Positions 1 to 5,781 of a DNA stretch of 7,059 nt are shown here, one piece after another. A program made the translations under genes and the position numbers. The stretch spans positions 1-7,059 of the forward strand of contig PMYJ01000082.1 in NCBI GenBank assembly GCA_003170875.1, given 5' to 3'. The notes beneath the pieces are model-generated. The model was not told the origin of the DNA. It did no database searches and saw only the letters and a list, made by a program, of their open reading frames with translations. The number at the start of each line of letters is the position of its first letter. The stretch's first letter is position 1. The DNA is from Candidatus Dormiibacterota bacterium (GTDB taxonomy: Bacteria; Chloroflexota; Dormibacteria; Aeolococcales; Aeolococcaceae).

Positions 1-194
1 ACGGCGGCTCCGGTGCTGTCGACCGTCTCCTGCCGGTGCCCGGGGAGGCTCGGGATGGCGACGGGTGCGGTGATGCCCTCGCGGACGAAGAGCGGGAGGA
101 CCAGTGAGGAGACGCTCAGCCGCGTCTCGCGGGAGAGCCGCCGCAGTGCCGGGGTGCGCCGCAGGCGCCGGGGTCGCTCCGCTGGGAAGGGCAT
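1..194 (-). CDS. hemB: Porphobilinogen synthase (delta-aminolevulinate dehydratase), N-terminal part
   Basis: HemB condenses two 5-aminolevulinate molecules into porphobilinogen in the cytosol, the second common step of tetrapyrrole synthesis. Only the first 64 codons are present; the gene runs off the left edge. The visible protein reads MPFPAERPRRLRRTPALRRL and continues with a segment containing ETRLS, LVLPLFVREG and IPSLPGHRQETVD. This is the characteristic HemB amino terminus (RPRRLR, R-x-x-x-RET, LPLFV-x-EG, and a short Met/Leu-Pro-Gly stretch). The catalytic lysines and the metal-binding cysteine/aspartate region lie outside the window, so zinc versus magnesium type cannot be judged. 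The ATG at 194 is the start: an in-frame TAA lies only 12 bases upstream, and there are 16 bp between the hemD stop and this ATG. No strong Shine-Dalgarno sequence is seen (CTGGGGCGG is the closest), so translation may depend on coupling to hemD. Confidence 0.95.
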   Translation of the reverse strand, partial: MPFPAERPRRLRRTPALRRLSRETRLSVSSLVLPLFVREGITAPVAIPSLPGHRQETVDSTGAA

Positions 195-210
195 GGCCGC
201 CCCAGGTTAC

Positions 211-978
211 TCACCTGCGGAGGGCGCCCGCCACCGCCGCCGCCACTCCCTCGGCGTCACCGCGGCTGGCGACCACGGGCGTCAGCCGATGGCGCCGCAG
301 CGCGGCCGCCGTCGTGCTGCCGACGCAGACCAGGCTCAGGCCGCAGAGGGCGTCGGGCCCGACCGCGGCGATGACGGCCTCGACCGCGCTGGGACTGAGG
401 AGGGTCACGGCGTCGACGCGCTCGGCCAACGCCGGGATCAGAAGGCGGCGCAGCCCGGCCACCGGCACGGTTCGGTAGCAGACGGTCACCGCCACGTCCG
501 CCCCCGCCTGGCCCAGCCGCTCGCCGAGCTCGATCCGGGCGGCCTCTCCCTGCGGGAGCCAGACGGCGCCCTCCCCGGCCCCCGCCCCGATGAGCCCGTC
601 GGCCAGGGCTCCGGCGCCGGTCCCCGGCGCCACCAGCTCGACGTTGACGCCGATGTCGCGCAGGGCTCGGGCCGTCGGCTCCCCGACCGCGGCGACGCGG
701 ATGCCGGCGAGATCCTCCGGCAGGCTGAGGGCGCGGAGCGCCTCGACCGCGTTGGAGCTGGTCACCGCCATCCAGCGAGGTGGACGGTGCCCGCGCAGCG
801 ATCGGGCCGCGGCCCGCAGATCCTCCGGCAACGCGACCGGCTGGATGGCGATGGCGGGGATCTCGACCACCGCGGCCCCCAGCTGGCGCAGCTCCTGGCT
901 GAGCGTCGTGGCCTGGCCCGCGGCCCGGGTGACCAGCACCCGGCGACCGGTGAGAGGCCGGCTCGGCGTCGCCGTCAT
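211..978 (-). CDS. hemD: Uroporphyrinogen-III synthase, stand-alone
   Basis: HemD cyclises hydroxymethylbilane with inversion of ring D to give uroporphyrinogen III, the branch point to haem, sirohaem and cobalamin. The 255-residue protein has the usual family length and is not fused to a SUMT/CobA domain. The family is poorly conserved, but its landmarks are present: RRVLVTRAAGQA (12-23), VTSSNAVEAL (72-81), VAAVGEPTARAL (95-106), LPQGEAAR (141-148), a second TS-x-AV-like element LLSPSAVEAV (193-202), and CVGSTTAAAL (218-227). Together these mark the two similar halves of the U3S fold. The ATG at 978 overlaps the hemC stop as ATGA. A weak Shine-Dalgarno GAGG at 984-987 lies 5 bases before it, inside hemC. 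The gene's place between hemC and hemB supports the assignment. Identity rests on motifs plus operon position. Confidence 0.95.
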   Translation of the reverse strand: MTATPSRPLTGRRVLVTRAAGQATTLSQELRQLGAAVVEIPAIAIQPVALPEDLRAAARSLRGHRPPRWMAVTSSNAVEALRALSLPEDLAGIRVAAVGEPTARALRDIGVNVELVAPGTGAGALADGLIGAGAGEGAVWLPQGEAARIELGERLGQAGADVAVTVCYRTVPVAGLRRLLIPALAERVDAVTLLSPSAVEAVIAAVGPDALCGLSLVCVGSTTAAALRRHRLTPVVASRGDAEGVAAAVAGALRR

Positions 979-1850
979 CGGAGCCTCGCTGCGACCCGCT
1001 CCCCGAGCTCCTCCGGGGCGGCGGCATCACCCGCCAGCTCGACCCGGCAGAGAGTCCCGCCGGTGTCCAGGGCGGCAGTGAGGACCAGCCGTCCATCCTC
1101 GAGCCGCGCCCAGGCTCCGAGCGGCAGCAGGCAGCCCCCACCCAGGGCGACGAGCACGGCGCGCTCGGCGGCGGCCGCGACCCGTGTCTGCAGGTGGTCC
1201 ACGCGAGCGCAGGCGGCGGCCGCTTCTCCCCCGCTCCGCGTCTCGATGGCGATCGCACCCTGGCACGGGGCGGGGACGAAGATCCGGGCGTCGAGCCTCT
1301 CGCTGATGCGCCCGGCCGCACCGATGCGGTCGAGACCGGCGCAGGCCAGGAGCAGACCGTCGACCTCCCCGTCCTCCAGCTTGCGCAGCCGGGTGTCCAC
1401 GTTGCCCCGGATCGGCACCACCACCAGCTCGGGGTGCAGCAGCTGGAGGAATGCGGCCCGCCGTGCGCTGCTCGTGCCGATGGAGGCGCCGCTCTCCAGA
1501 TCCACGAGTCCCCGGCCGTCGCGGGTGACCAGGGCGTCGCGGCAGTCCGCGCGCTCCAGAAAGGCGGCCAAACCCAGCCCGGGGGCGAGGCCGCTCGGCA
1601 GATCCTTGGCAGAGTGGACCGCGGCGTCGGCGCGGCCCTCGGAGATCGCCAGCTCAAGCGCCGCGCTGAACCACCCCTCGCCCTCCAGCCGCTCCACCGG
1701 CGTACCGGGCTGCTCGTCCCCCTGGGTCCGGATGACGAGCGTCTCGAGCGCGTCGACCCCCGCGGCACGCAGCATCTCCGCCGCGAGAGCGGCCTGCGCC
1801 AAGGCCAGGCGGCTGCCGCGGGTGGCGAGCCGGAAGGTCCCGGGCGTCAC
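975..1850 (-). CDS. hemC: Porphobilinogen deaminase (hydroxymethylbilane synthase)
   Basis: HemC polymerises four porphobilinogens into hydroxymethylbilane using a covalently bound dipyrromethane cofactor. The 291-residue protein shows nearly all family signatures: LATRGSRLALAQ (8-19, Arg11 and Ser13), AVHSAKDLP (77-85, with catalytic Asp83), IGTSSARR (124-131), IRGNVDTRLRKL (147-158), VPAPCQGA (192-199), and ERAVLVALGGGC followed by LPLGA, where Cys240 is the cofactor-attachment cysteine. Asp83 and Cys240 match E. coli Asp84 and Cys242 by motif alignment. Two oddities are visible. The flexible-loop motif usually read as GGKGLF is GEGWF here, so a normally basic position is Glu58. The C-terminal domain ends about 52 residues after the cofactor cysteine, somewhat shorter than in E. 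coli. The start is GTG at 1850, overlapping the hemA stop as GTGA, with no clear Shine-Dalgarno, which suggests coupled re-initiation. The stop overlaps hemD by 4 bases. Confidence 0.97.
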   Translation of the reverse strand: MTPGTFRLATRGSRLALAQAALAAEMLRAAGVDALETLVIRTQGDEQPGTPVERLEGEGWFSAALELAISEGRADAAVHSAKDLPSGLAPGLGLAAFLERADCRDALVTRDGRGLVDLESGASIGTSSARRAAFLQLLHPELVVVPIRGNVDTRLRKLEDGEVDGLLLACAGLDRIGAAGRISERLDARIFVPAPCQGAIAIETRSGGEAAAACARVDHLQTRVAAAAERAVLVALGGGCLLPLGAWARLEDGRLVLTAALDTGGTLCRVELAGDAAAPEELGERVAARLR

Positions 1851-3121
1851 CGTTGCCCGGCGGCGGGCTCGTCGAGGCCGAATGCCTCACGGAGCGTCAG
1901 CACCACCCCGGGTTCCTCGGCGGCTGCCCGCAGGTGGGTGATGGGAGAGTGGAGCAGCTTGCGGACCAGGGCCCTGCTCAGCTTGTCGATCCGCTCCGCC
2001 AGCTCGGCGTCGCCGGCAGGGAAGCGGGCCAGGGTCCGCTCCACCTCGCGGCGCCGGATCGTCTCGGCACGGGCCAGGAGGGCCCGGATGGTGGGATCGG
2101 AGGCGTCTCGCTGACTTAACACCTCGAGGGCCCGCTCGACCTCCTCGGTCACCAGCGCCTCGGCGGCGGCGATCGCCGCCCGGTGGTCGTGCACGCCGTC
2201 GCCGACGCGACGTCCCAGCTCGTCGATGTCGATCAGGGTCACCCCGGGGAGCTCGGCGACATCGGGTGCGATGTCCCGCGGCACTGCCATGTCGATGAGG
2301 CAGAGGGGGCGGCCGCCCCGCTCCTCCTGGACGGCAGCGCAGAGGGCGCGATCGACGACCGGCTGGGCGCTGGTGGTGGCGGTGACCACCAGGTCGCATT
2401 CGACCATGGCCTCCTTCAGCTCGTCGGTACCGACCACGGTGGCGCCCAGCTCGGTCGCGAGCGCGAGGGCGGACTCGCCACCTCGCGAGCTGACCCGGAG
2501 GCGGGCGCCCTGCCGCTGGAGGCGGCGGGCGGCCAGCGCGCTCATCTTGCCCGCACCGATCAGCAGAGCGGTGCGCCCCTCCAGCCCCCCGAGCACCTGG
2601 GCAGCGATCGCCATGCCCGCCTCACTGATGCTGCCGGCGCTCCGGCCGATCCCGGTGCGGGTGCGAGCCAGCTTGGCGGCGCCGATGGCCCGCCGGAAGA
2701 CGAAGTCGAGCTGCGCGTCGAGACTCCCCGTCTCCAGGGCGAGGCGGTGCGCGGACTTGACCTGGCCGAGGACCTGGGTCTCCCCCACGACCATCGAGTC
2801 CAGGCCGGCGGCCACCCGGAAGAGGTGACCGACAGCCTCGTCGCCGCGGAAGAGGCTGACATGGCCCGGCACCGGGGGGTCCGTGGCGGGATCGAGGTAG
2901 CGGCGGAGCCGGGGGACGACCTCCTCGGGGTCGGATCCCTCATGGACGCTGACGTAGAACTCGGTCCGGTTGCAGGTCGAGAGCGCGGCGGCGCCGCTCA
3001 GGCCGGCGTGGCCGAGCAGGAATCGGAGGAGATGGCGAGCCTCGGGGTCAGAGAGGGCGGCCCGCTCCCGCACCTCCACGGGGGCCGTTCGGAAGCTGAT
3101 CCCGGCGGCGATCAGAGGCAT
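1847..3121 (-). CDS. hemA: Glutamyl-tRNA reductase
   Basis: This NADPH-dependent enzyme reduces glutamyl-tRNA(Glu) to glutamate-1-semialdehyde, the committed and usually regulated first step of the C5 pathway to aminolevulinate. The 424-residue protein is full length. The catalytic domain (about 1-155) contains LSTCNRTEFY with nucleophile Cys50, then GHLFRVAAGLDSMVVGETQ with His99; both numbers match E. coli HemA. The NADPH-binding domain (about 168-310) contains LLIGAGKM (187-193), VVTATTS and IDMAVPRDI. The dimerisation helix region (about 315-415) contains KLLHSPITHLR. The amino terminus reads GISFRTAPVEVRERA; the motif usually has His where Phe10 sits, a small deviation. The ATG at 3121 fits the family start precisely. 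It is first in the operon and follows a TATACT box by only 8 bases with no good Shine-Dalgarno, so the mRNA is probably leaderless. The stop overlaps hemC by 4 bases. Confidence 0.98.
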   Translation of the reverse strand: MPLIAAGISFRTAPVEVRERAALSDPEARHLLRFLLGHAGLSGAAALSTCNRTEFYVSVHEGSDPEEVVPRLRRYLDPATDPPVPGHVSLFRGDEAVGHLFRVAAGLDSMVVGETQVLGQVKSAHRLALETGSLDAQLDFVFRRAIGAAKLARTRTGIGRSAGSISEAGMAIAAQVLGGLEGRTALLIGAGKMSALAARRLQRQGARLRVSSRGGESALALATELGATVVGTDELKEAMVECDLVVTATTSAQPVVDRALCAAVQEERGGRPLCLIDMAVPRDIAPDVAELPGVTLIDIDELGRRVGDGVHDHRAAIAAAEALVTEEVERALEVLSQRDASDPTIRALLARAETIRRREVERTLARFPAGDAELAERIDKLSRALVRKLLHSPITHLRAAAEEPGVVLTLREAFGLDEPAAGQR

Positions 3122-3129
3122 CGATCCCG

Positions 3130-3135
3130 AGTATA
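3130..3135 (-). promoter_or_regulatory. Putative -10 box (TATACT) of the hem operon, leaderless geometry
   Basis: On the minus strand TATACT lies 8 bases upstream of the hemA ATG (3121). A start site 6-8 bases after the box would fall at or within a base or two of the ATG, giving a leaderless transcript. In this GC-rich sequence an AT-rich hexamer exactly here stands out. No convincing -35 element is seen: the position 17 bp upstream reads GCGGTG. The assignment is inferred from position and sequence; no transcript data are available. Confidence 0.6.
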
Positions 3136-3143
3136 GGTACGGT

Positions 3144-3172
3144 TCGGCGCCGCACCGCCCGCGTCGGCGCCG
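3144..3172. repeat. Two direct copies of TCGGCGCCG, 20 bp apart, upstream of hemA
   Basis: The 9-mer TCGGCGCCG occurs at 3144-3152 and again at 3164-3172, a 20-bp period. Each copy contains the palindrome CGGCGCCG. The first copy falls in the spacer between the hemA -10 box and the expected -35 position; the second lies just upstream of it, about two helical turns away on the same DNA face. This is the arrangement of a paired operator. GGCGCC is not rare in DNA this GC-rich, so the regulatory reading is only a hypothesis. Confidence 0.35.
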
Positions 3173-3184
3173 TGGCGCGACCGC

Positions 3185-4219
3185 ATGCAGGCACCGGCGC
3201 GGCCCCTGCGGGACCCCGAAGCGGCTAGGATGGCCGCAGATTCGCTCATGTCCCTCACTGATCCACTGCCGGCGCCGTCAGCGCCCGATTCTTCCAAGGG
3301 GGAATCCGAGCCACCCTCCCGCGAGGGATCCGAGCCGGCGTCCCCGACCGGCTCTGCACCGGCGGCACGCGGCGGATCCGACTCGAGCGTCCAGGTACGC
3401 CGCCATTACGGCCGGCGGCGCGGGTCGGTGCCGATCGGCGACACCTTCGTCGCCCGCCTGGGCCCGGTCACGGACGAGCCCTTCGCGGCCATCGACGATG
3501 CCGCCGAGGCGGCGCGCCCCCGCCCCGGTCCGGAGACGCCGGTCGAGGAGCTCCGCTTCGTGGCGGTGGACTGCGAGACCACCGGCCAGTCCCCGCACCG
3601 GATGGTCGAGCTGGGCGCCGTGGCCTTCACCCTCACCGGACACCTGATGTCCTTCGAGACCCTGGTGCACAGCAACGACCGCATCAACCCGTTTGCCCGG
3701 CGCATCCACGGCATCTCCAGCGAGACCCTCGGGGGAGCGCCCCCGGTGCGGCCGGTCCTGGAGCGCTTCCAGCGCTTCTGCCGCGGCGCGGTGCTGGTCG
3801 AGCACAGTGCCGATGCCTTCGACAGCCGGCTGATCGCAGCCACCCTGGGCGAGAGCCTCGAAGCCGACAACCTCGACACCTCACGCCTCGCGGCCAAGCT
3901 CTTCGACCTCCGCGACACGATCGGCCTGGAACGGCTCTGTGTGGAGCTGTCGATCCCTCACCGCCGCCCCCATCACGCCCTCGCCGACGCCGAGGCCACC
4001 TGGGGCTGCTTCCTGGAGCTGGTCCGGCGCGGGCGCGAGCCCTTCGGTTGGAGGACGCTCGGCGACCTTCTCGCCGATGGACAGCCTCCTCCGCCGCGCT
4101 GGGTCGACGCCGAGACCGGGGCGCAGCGCACGTCCGATCCGGCACGCCGCCGCCGTGGGGGACGGCGGCACCGTCGCAGCGGAGCCTCCGGCGACGCCGG
4201 CGACCCCGGCACCACCTGA
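3185..4219 (+). CDS. DnaQ-like DEDDh 3'-5' exonuclease with low-complexity tails
   Basis: The protein (344 aa) carries an RNase T/DnaQ-type exonuclease domain at about 122-285. All catalytic motifs are present. Exo I is FVAVDCETTG with Asp129 and Glu131. Exo II is VLVEHSADAFDSRLI with Asp213. Exo III is HHALADAEATW with His263 and Asp268. HGIS (175-178) is the usual element between Exo I and Exo II. Such proteins remove nucleotides from 3' ends of DNA or RNA, as polymerase proofreading subunits or in repair; the real substrate cannot be told. Residues 1-120 are Pro/Ser/Gly/Ala-rich and probably disordered, with four 8-residue imperfect repeats at 38-69. The tail at 320-332 is strongly basic and may bind nucleic acid. 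The start is uncertain: ATG at 3185, 3230 or 3248 are all in frame and none has a clear Shine-Dalgarno; 3248 would give 323 aa. It diverges from hemA and is followed 13 bp later by a membrane-protein gene. Confidence 0.85.
   Translation: MQAPARPLRDPEAARMAADSLMSLTDPLPAPSAPDSSKGESEPPSREGSEPASPTGSAPAARGGSDSSVQVRRHYGRRRGSVPIGDTFVARLGPVTDEPFAAIDDAAEAARPRPGPETPVEELRFVAVDCETTGQSPHRMVELGAVAFTLTGHLMSFETLVHSNDRINPFARRIHGISSETLGGAPPVRPVLERFQRFCRGAVLVEHSADAFDSRLIAATLGESLEADNLDTSRLAAKLFDLRDTIGLERLCVELSIPHRRPHHALADAEATWGCFLELVRRGREPFGWRTLGDLLADGQPPPPRWVDAETGAQRTSDPARRRRGGRRHRRSGASGDAGDPGTT
3226..3231 (+). promoter_or_regulatory. Possible -10 box (TAGGAT) before an internal exonuclease start
   Basis: TAGGAT matches the TANNNT pattern and would place a transcription start near 3238, about 10 bases before the in-frame ATG at 3248. 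If real, the exonuclease begins at 3248 rather than 3185. There is no visible -35 element, and the hexamer overlaps the alternative ATG at 3230, so this is weak. Confidence 0.25.
3296..3391 (+). repeat. Four imperfect 24-bp (8-residue) tandem units within the exonuclease N-terminus
   Basis: The encoded units are KGESEPPS, REGSEPAS, PTGSAPAA and RGGSDSSV (residues 38-69). Each has Ser at position 4, an acidic residue or Ala at 5, and Pro (Ser in the last) at 6, with Gly at position 3 in three units. At DNA level the core is a degenerate GGA-TCC-GA(G/C). The units look like a decayed tandem expansion encoding a flexible linker. Confidence 0.6.
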
Positions 4220-4222
4220 TCC

Positions 4223-4227
4223 GGAGG
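4223..4227 (+). promoter_or_regulatory. Shine-Dalgarno sequence fixing the membrane-protein start
   Basis: GGAGG lies 5 bases before the ATG at 4233 and just after the exonuclease stop (4217-4219). It selects this ATG over longer in-frame extensions that would run back through the exonuclease gene. Confidence 0.75.
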
Positions 4228-4232
4228 CGCCC

Positions 4233-4730
4233 ATGCCCAGCCGTCTGAGGGACAACCCCATCGTCCACCCGTTCTTCGCGGAGCGGCGGCCGCTCACCCT
4301 CAACATCTCGGAGAGGGGGCTGGGATTGGTCCTGATGATCGTCGGGACGCTCGCCGCCCTCGTCTCCCTCCTCTTTGTCACCGGGGTGGCCGGCCTCTGC
4401 AGCGGGCTGAGCCTCTGCAGCTTCCCAACCGTGGACGTGCTGGGCACCACGCTCATGATGGTCGGCTGGGTGGTGGCCACCGCCGGCTTTGCGCTGATGT
4501 ACCTGCGCCATCCCCACGGGCGGGCGTGGGCGGTGTACGGGCTGATCCTCGCAGCCGCCGGCGACATCCTCTCCTTCGTCGGGGACATCATCTTCGTGGG
4601 CGCCAACCCGCTCTACTACGCGCTCGGCAAGGGCGCCATCGTCATCTTCATCTTCTGGCTGGTCATCTGCGCCGTCTTCTACTACCTGGTGGTGATCAGC
4701 CGGACCGAGGCGCCGCCGCTCGGCCTCTAG
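4233..4730 (+). CDS. Unknown four-helix integral membrane protein
   Basis: I do not recognise the family. The 165-residue protein begins with a short polar, probably cytoplasmic segment (MPSRLRDNPIVHPFFAERRP) and then shows four hydrophobic helices at about 29-53, 68-91, 100-123 and 133-157, with a short tail SRTEAPPLGL. Two cysteines (Cys56, Cys62) sit in the first inter-helix loop, likely outside the membrane if the N-terminus is inside, and could form a disulfide. There is no catalytic motif, transporter signature or signal peptidase site. The start is set by GGAGG 5 bases upstream. The gene begins 13 bp after the exonuclease stop on the same strand, so co-transcription is likely. It faces the EEP hydrolase gene tail to tail with only 11 bp between stops. 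No function is claimed; the high codon-position GC bias and clean helix pattern support it as a real gene. Confidence 0.75.
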   Translation: MPSRLRDNPIVHPFFAERRPLTLNISERGLGLVLMIVGTLAALVSLLFVTGVAGLCSGLSLCSFPTVDVLGTTLMMVGWVVATAGFALMYLRHPHGRAWAVYGLILAAAGDILSFVGDIIFVGANPLYYALGKGAIVIFIFWLVICAVFYYLVVISRTEAPPLGL

Positions 4731-4738
4731 GACCGGGT

Positions 4739-4754
4739 CGCTCAGGCGCTCAGG
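4739..4754. repeat. Tandem duplication of CGCTCAGG spanning the EEP stop codon
   Basis: CGCTCAGG occurs twice head to tail at 4739-4746 and 4747-4754. On the minus strand the upstream copy encodes the Leu-Ser near the C-terminus, while the second copy, read in a shifted frame, supplies the TGA stop at 4742-4744. Confidence 0.7.
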
Positions 4755-5743
4755 TCGGCGAGGAGCGGGAAGTGGTCCGAGGCGGTCGCCGTCTCGCGCG
4801 CAGCATGGCCACGCCCGACGGCCACGTCGCAGGCGATCAGCCGGGGGAGCGCCTCCGGGCTCGCGAAGACGTAGTCGATGCGCGCCGCCGGCATCCAGGT
4901 CGCACACGTGTAGCCGTGGGCGCGGGGGTGGAGGTGACGGAAGCAGTCGGTGTACCCCGCCTCGAGCATTCGGGGCACCGCCCAGCGCTCGATCGCTCGG
5001 CCGAGCAGGCGATCCAGCCCGCGCCGTTCCGGCACCAGCGCGGTGAGCGGCCCGACCAGCCAGGGCAGCACCGGGACGCCCCCTTGGAGACCCGGGTCGA
5101 TGCCGTGTGCCAGCCACTTCGCGTCGATCGACTCCTCCGCTCCGCCGACGGGCGGCCCCATCCAGCCGCCGCCCTGGCGGACGAGCAGCCCGGCCTTGCG
5201 CAGCCCATTCATGCGCCGGAAGAATCCAGTCGCCTCGAGGTGGTCGCCGGGAGCGAGCGAGTTGAAGTCGCCGACGACCAGGTGGGGCATCGGCGCCTCT
5301 CCCCGGATGTCGGCGAGGATGTGCTCCAACTCCTCCAGCCGCCGTGCCTCCCCCTTTGCCCGCTCCCCGAAACGGGCGGCGAGGTGGACGACGTGAAGCC
5401 GCAGCCGATCACCGCGACCCGGTGCGACCGTGACCTCGAGATGGCTGCGCAGCATCCCGGCGTGGCGGTGGTTGCGGTGAACCGCGATGGGCAGCCGGGT
5501 CAGCACCGCGAGCCCCAGCGGACCGTCGTCACTCGGCGATCCAGAGACGGCGGTCATGCCGAGCTCGGCGGCGAGCCTCGCGAGCATGCCGTTGTCCCGC
5601 ACCTCCTGGAGGGCGATGAGGTCGGCTCCGCTCCGCGCCAGCACACCGGCGATCCTCTCCTCCCGGCCCTCGCCACCGAGCAGGATGTTGTAGGTGAGAA
5701 TGCGGAGCCTCGACCCCGCCCCCGTCTCAGAACGCGTGCGCAC
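4742..5743 (-). CDS. Endonuclease/exonuclease/phosphatase (EEP) superfamily hydrolase
   Basis: This is a metal-dependent phosphodiesterase or phosphatase of the DNase I/AP endonuclease fold, 333 residues from the GTG at 5743. The motifs appear in order: ILTYNIL (Asn19), LIALQEV (metal ligand Glu47), VVHLAAR (120 region), VVGDFNS (Asp159, Asn161), ARIDYVFASP (Asp290) and SDHFPL (Asp323-His324). The catalytic set looks complete. The stretch between GDFN and RIDYVF is about 125 residues, longer than in compact family members, with extra sequence at about 190-258 including hydrophobic VPVLPWLVGPLTALV. The substrate (nucleic acid, lipid or sugar phosphate) cannot be inferred. There is no signal peptide with this start. 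The GTG is chosen because GGAGG lies 9 bases upstream and the conserved fold begins 12 residues later; a longer in-frame reading to 5947 would overlap the divergent gene with low-complexity Arg/Pro sequence. Confidence 0.87.
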   Translation of the reverse strand: MRTRSETGAGSRLRILTYNILLGGEGREERIAGVLARSGADLIALQEVRDNGMLARLAAELGMTAVSGSPSDDGPLGLAVLTRLPIAVHRNHRHAGMLRSHLEVTVAPGRGDRLRLHVVHLAARFGERAKGEARRLEELEHILADIRGEAPMPHLVVGDFNSLAPGDHLEATGFFRRMNGLRKAGLLVRQGGGWMGPPVGGAEESIDAKWLAHGIDPGLQGGVPVLPWLVGPLTALVPERRGLDRLLGRAIERWAVPRMLEAGYTDCFRHLHPRAHGYTCATWMPAARIDYVFASPEALPRLIACDVAVGRGHAARETATASDHFPLLADLSA

Positions 5744-5752
5744 GCTTCCGGA

Positions 5753-5757
5753 CCTCC
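5753..5757 (-). promoter_or_regulatory. Shine-Dalgarno sequence of the EEP hydrolase gene
   Basis: On the minus strand GGAGG (within GGGAGGT) ends 9 bases before the GTG at 5743. It decides the start in a region where the open frame continues upstream. Confidence 0.7.
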
Positions 5758-5767
5758 CGGCGGCGCA

Positions 5768-5773
5768 TACACT
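5768..5773 (+). promoter_or_regulatory. Putative -10 box (TACACT) with leaderless geometry
   Basis: TACACT lies 8 bases before the ATG at 5782, the same spacing as TATACT before hemA, and predicts an mRNA starting at or next to the ATG. No Shine-Dalgarno precedes that ATG (the spacer is TGCCCCCG). A poor -35 candidate, TTCCGG at 5746-5751, is 16 bp upstream and adjoins the start codon of the divergent EEP gene. Confidence 0.55.
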
Positions 5774-5781
5774 TGCCCCCG

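Noticed and set aside
13..1941. A 642-codon open frame on the plus strand across hemB, hemD and hemC
   Set aside because: It is antisense to three clearly identified hem genes and its translation is Arg/Ala/Gly/Pro-rich without motifs, as expected from an open shadow frame in GC-rich DNA.
2183..3136. A 317-codon plus-strand open frame antisense to hemA
   Set aside because: hemA is certain on the other strand; this frame has no recognisable domain and mirrors hemA codon bias.
3939..4232. Longer start for the 4233 membrane protein
   Set aside because: The upstream codons lie inside the exonuclease gene in another frame, while GGAGG is correctly placed for the ATG at 4233.
4705..4730. Weak GAGGC/GCCTC inverted repeat at the end of the 4233 gene as a terminator
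   Set aside because: Only about 5 bp of stem with a long loop and no T-run; not distinguishable from chance in this composition.
3185..4730. Anti-phage defence system made of exonuclease plus membrane effector
   Set aside because: No sensor, ATPase, reverse transcriptase, cyclase or other defence hallmark is nearby, and the flanks are conserved metabolic genes; only the adjacency is reported, as a low-strength lead.
3684..5117. A 477-codon minus-strand open frame under the exonuclease and membrane genes
   Set aside because: Its low-complexity translation overlaps two plus-strand genes and the EEP gene; it is a by-product of high GC at third codon positions.
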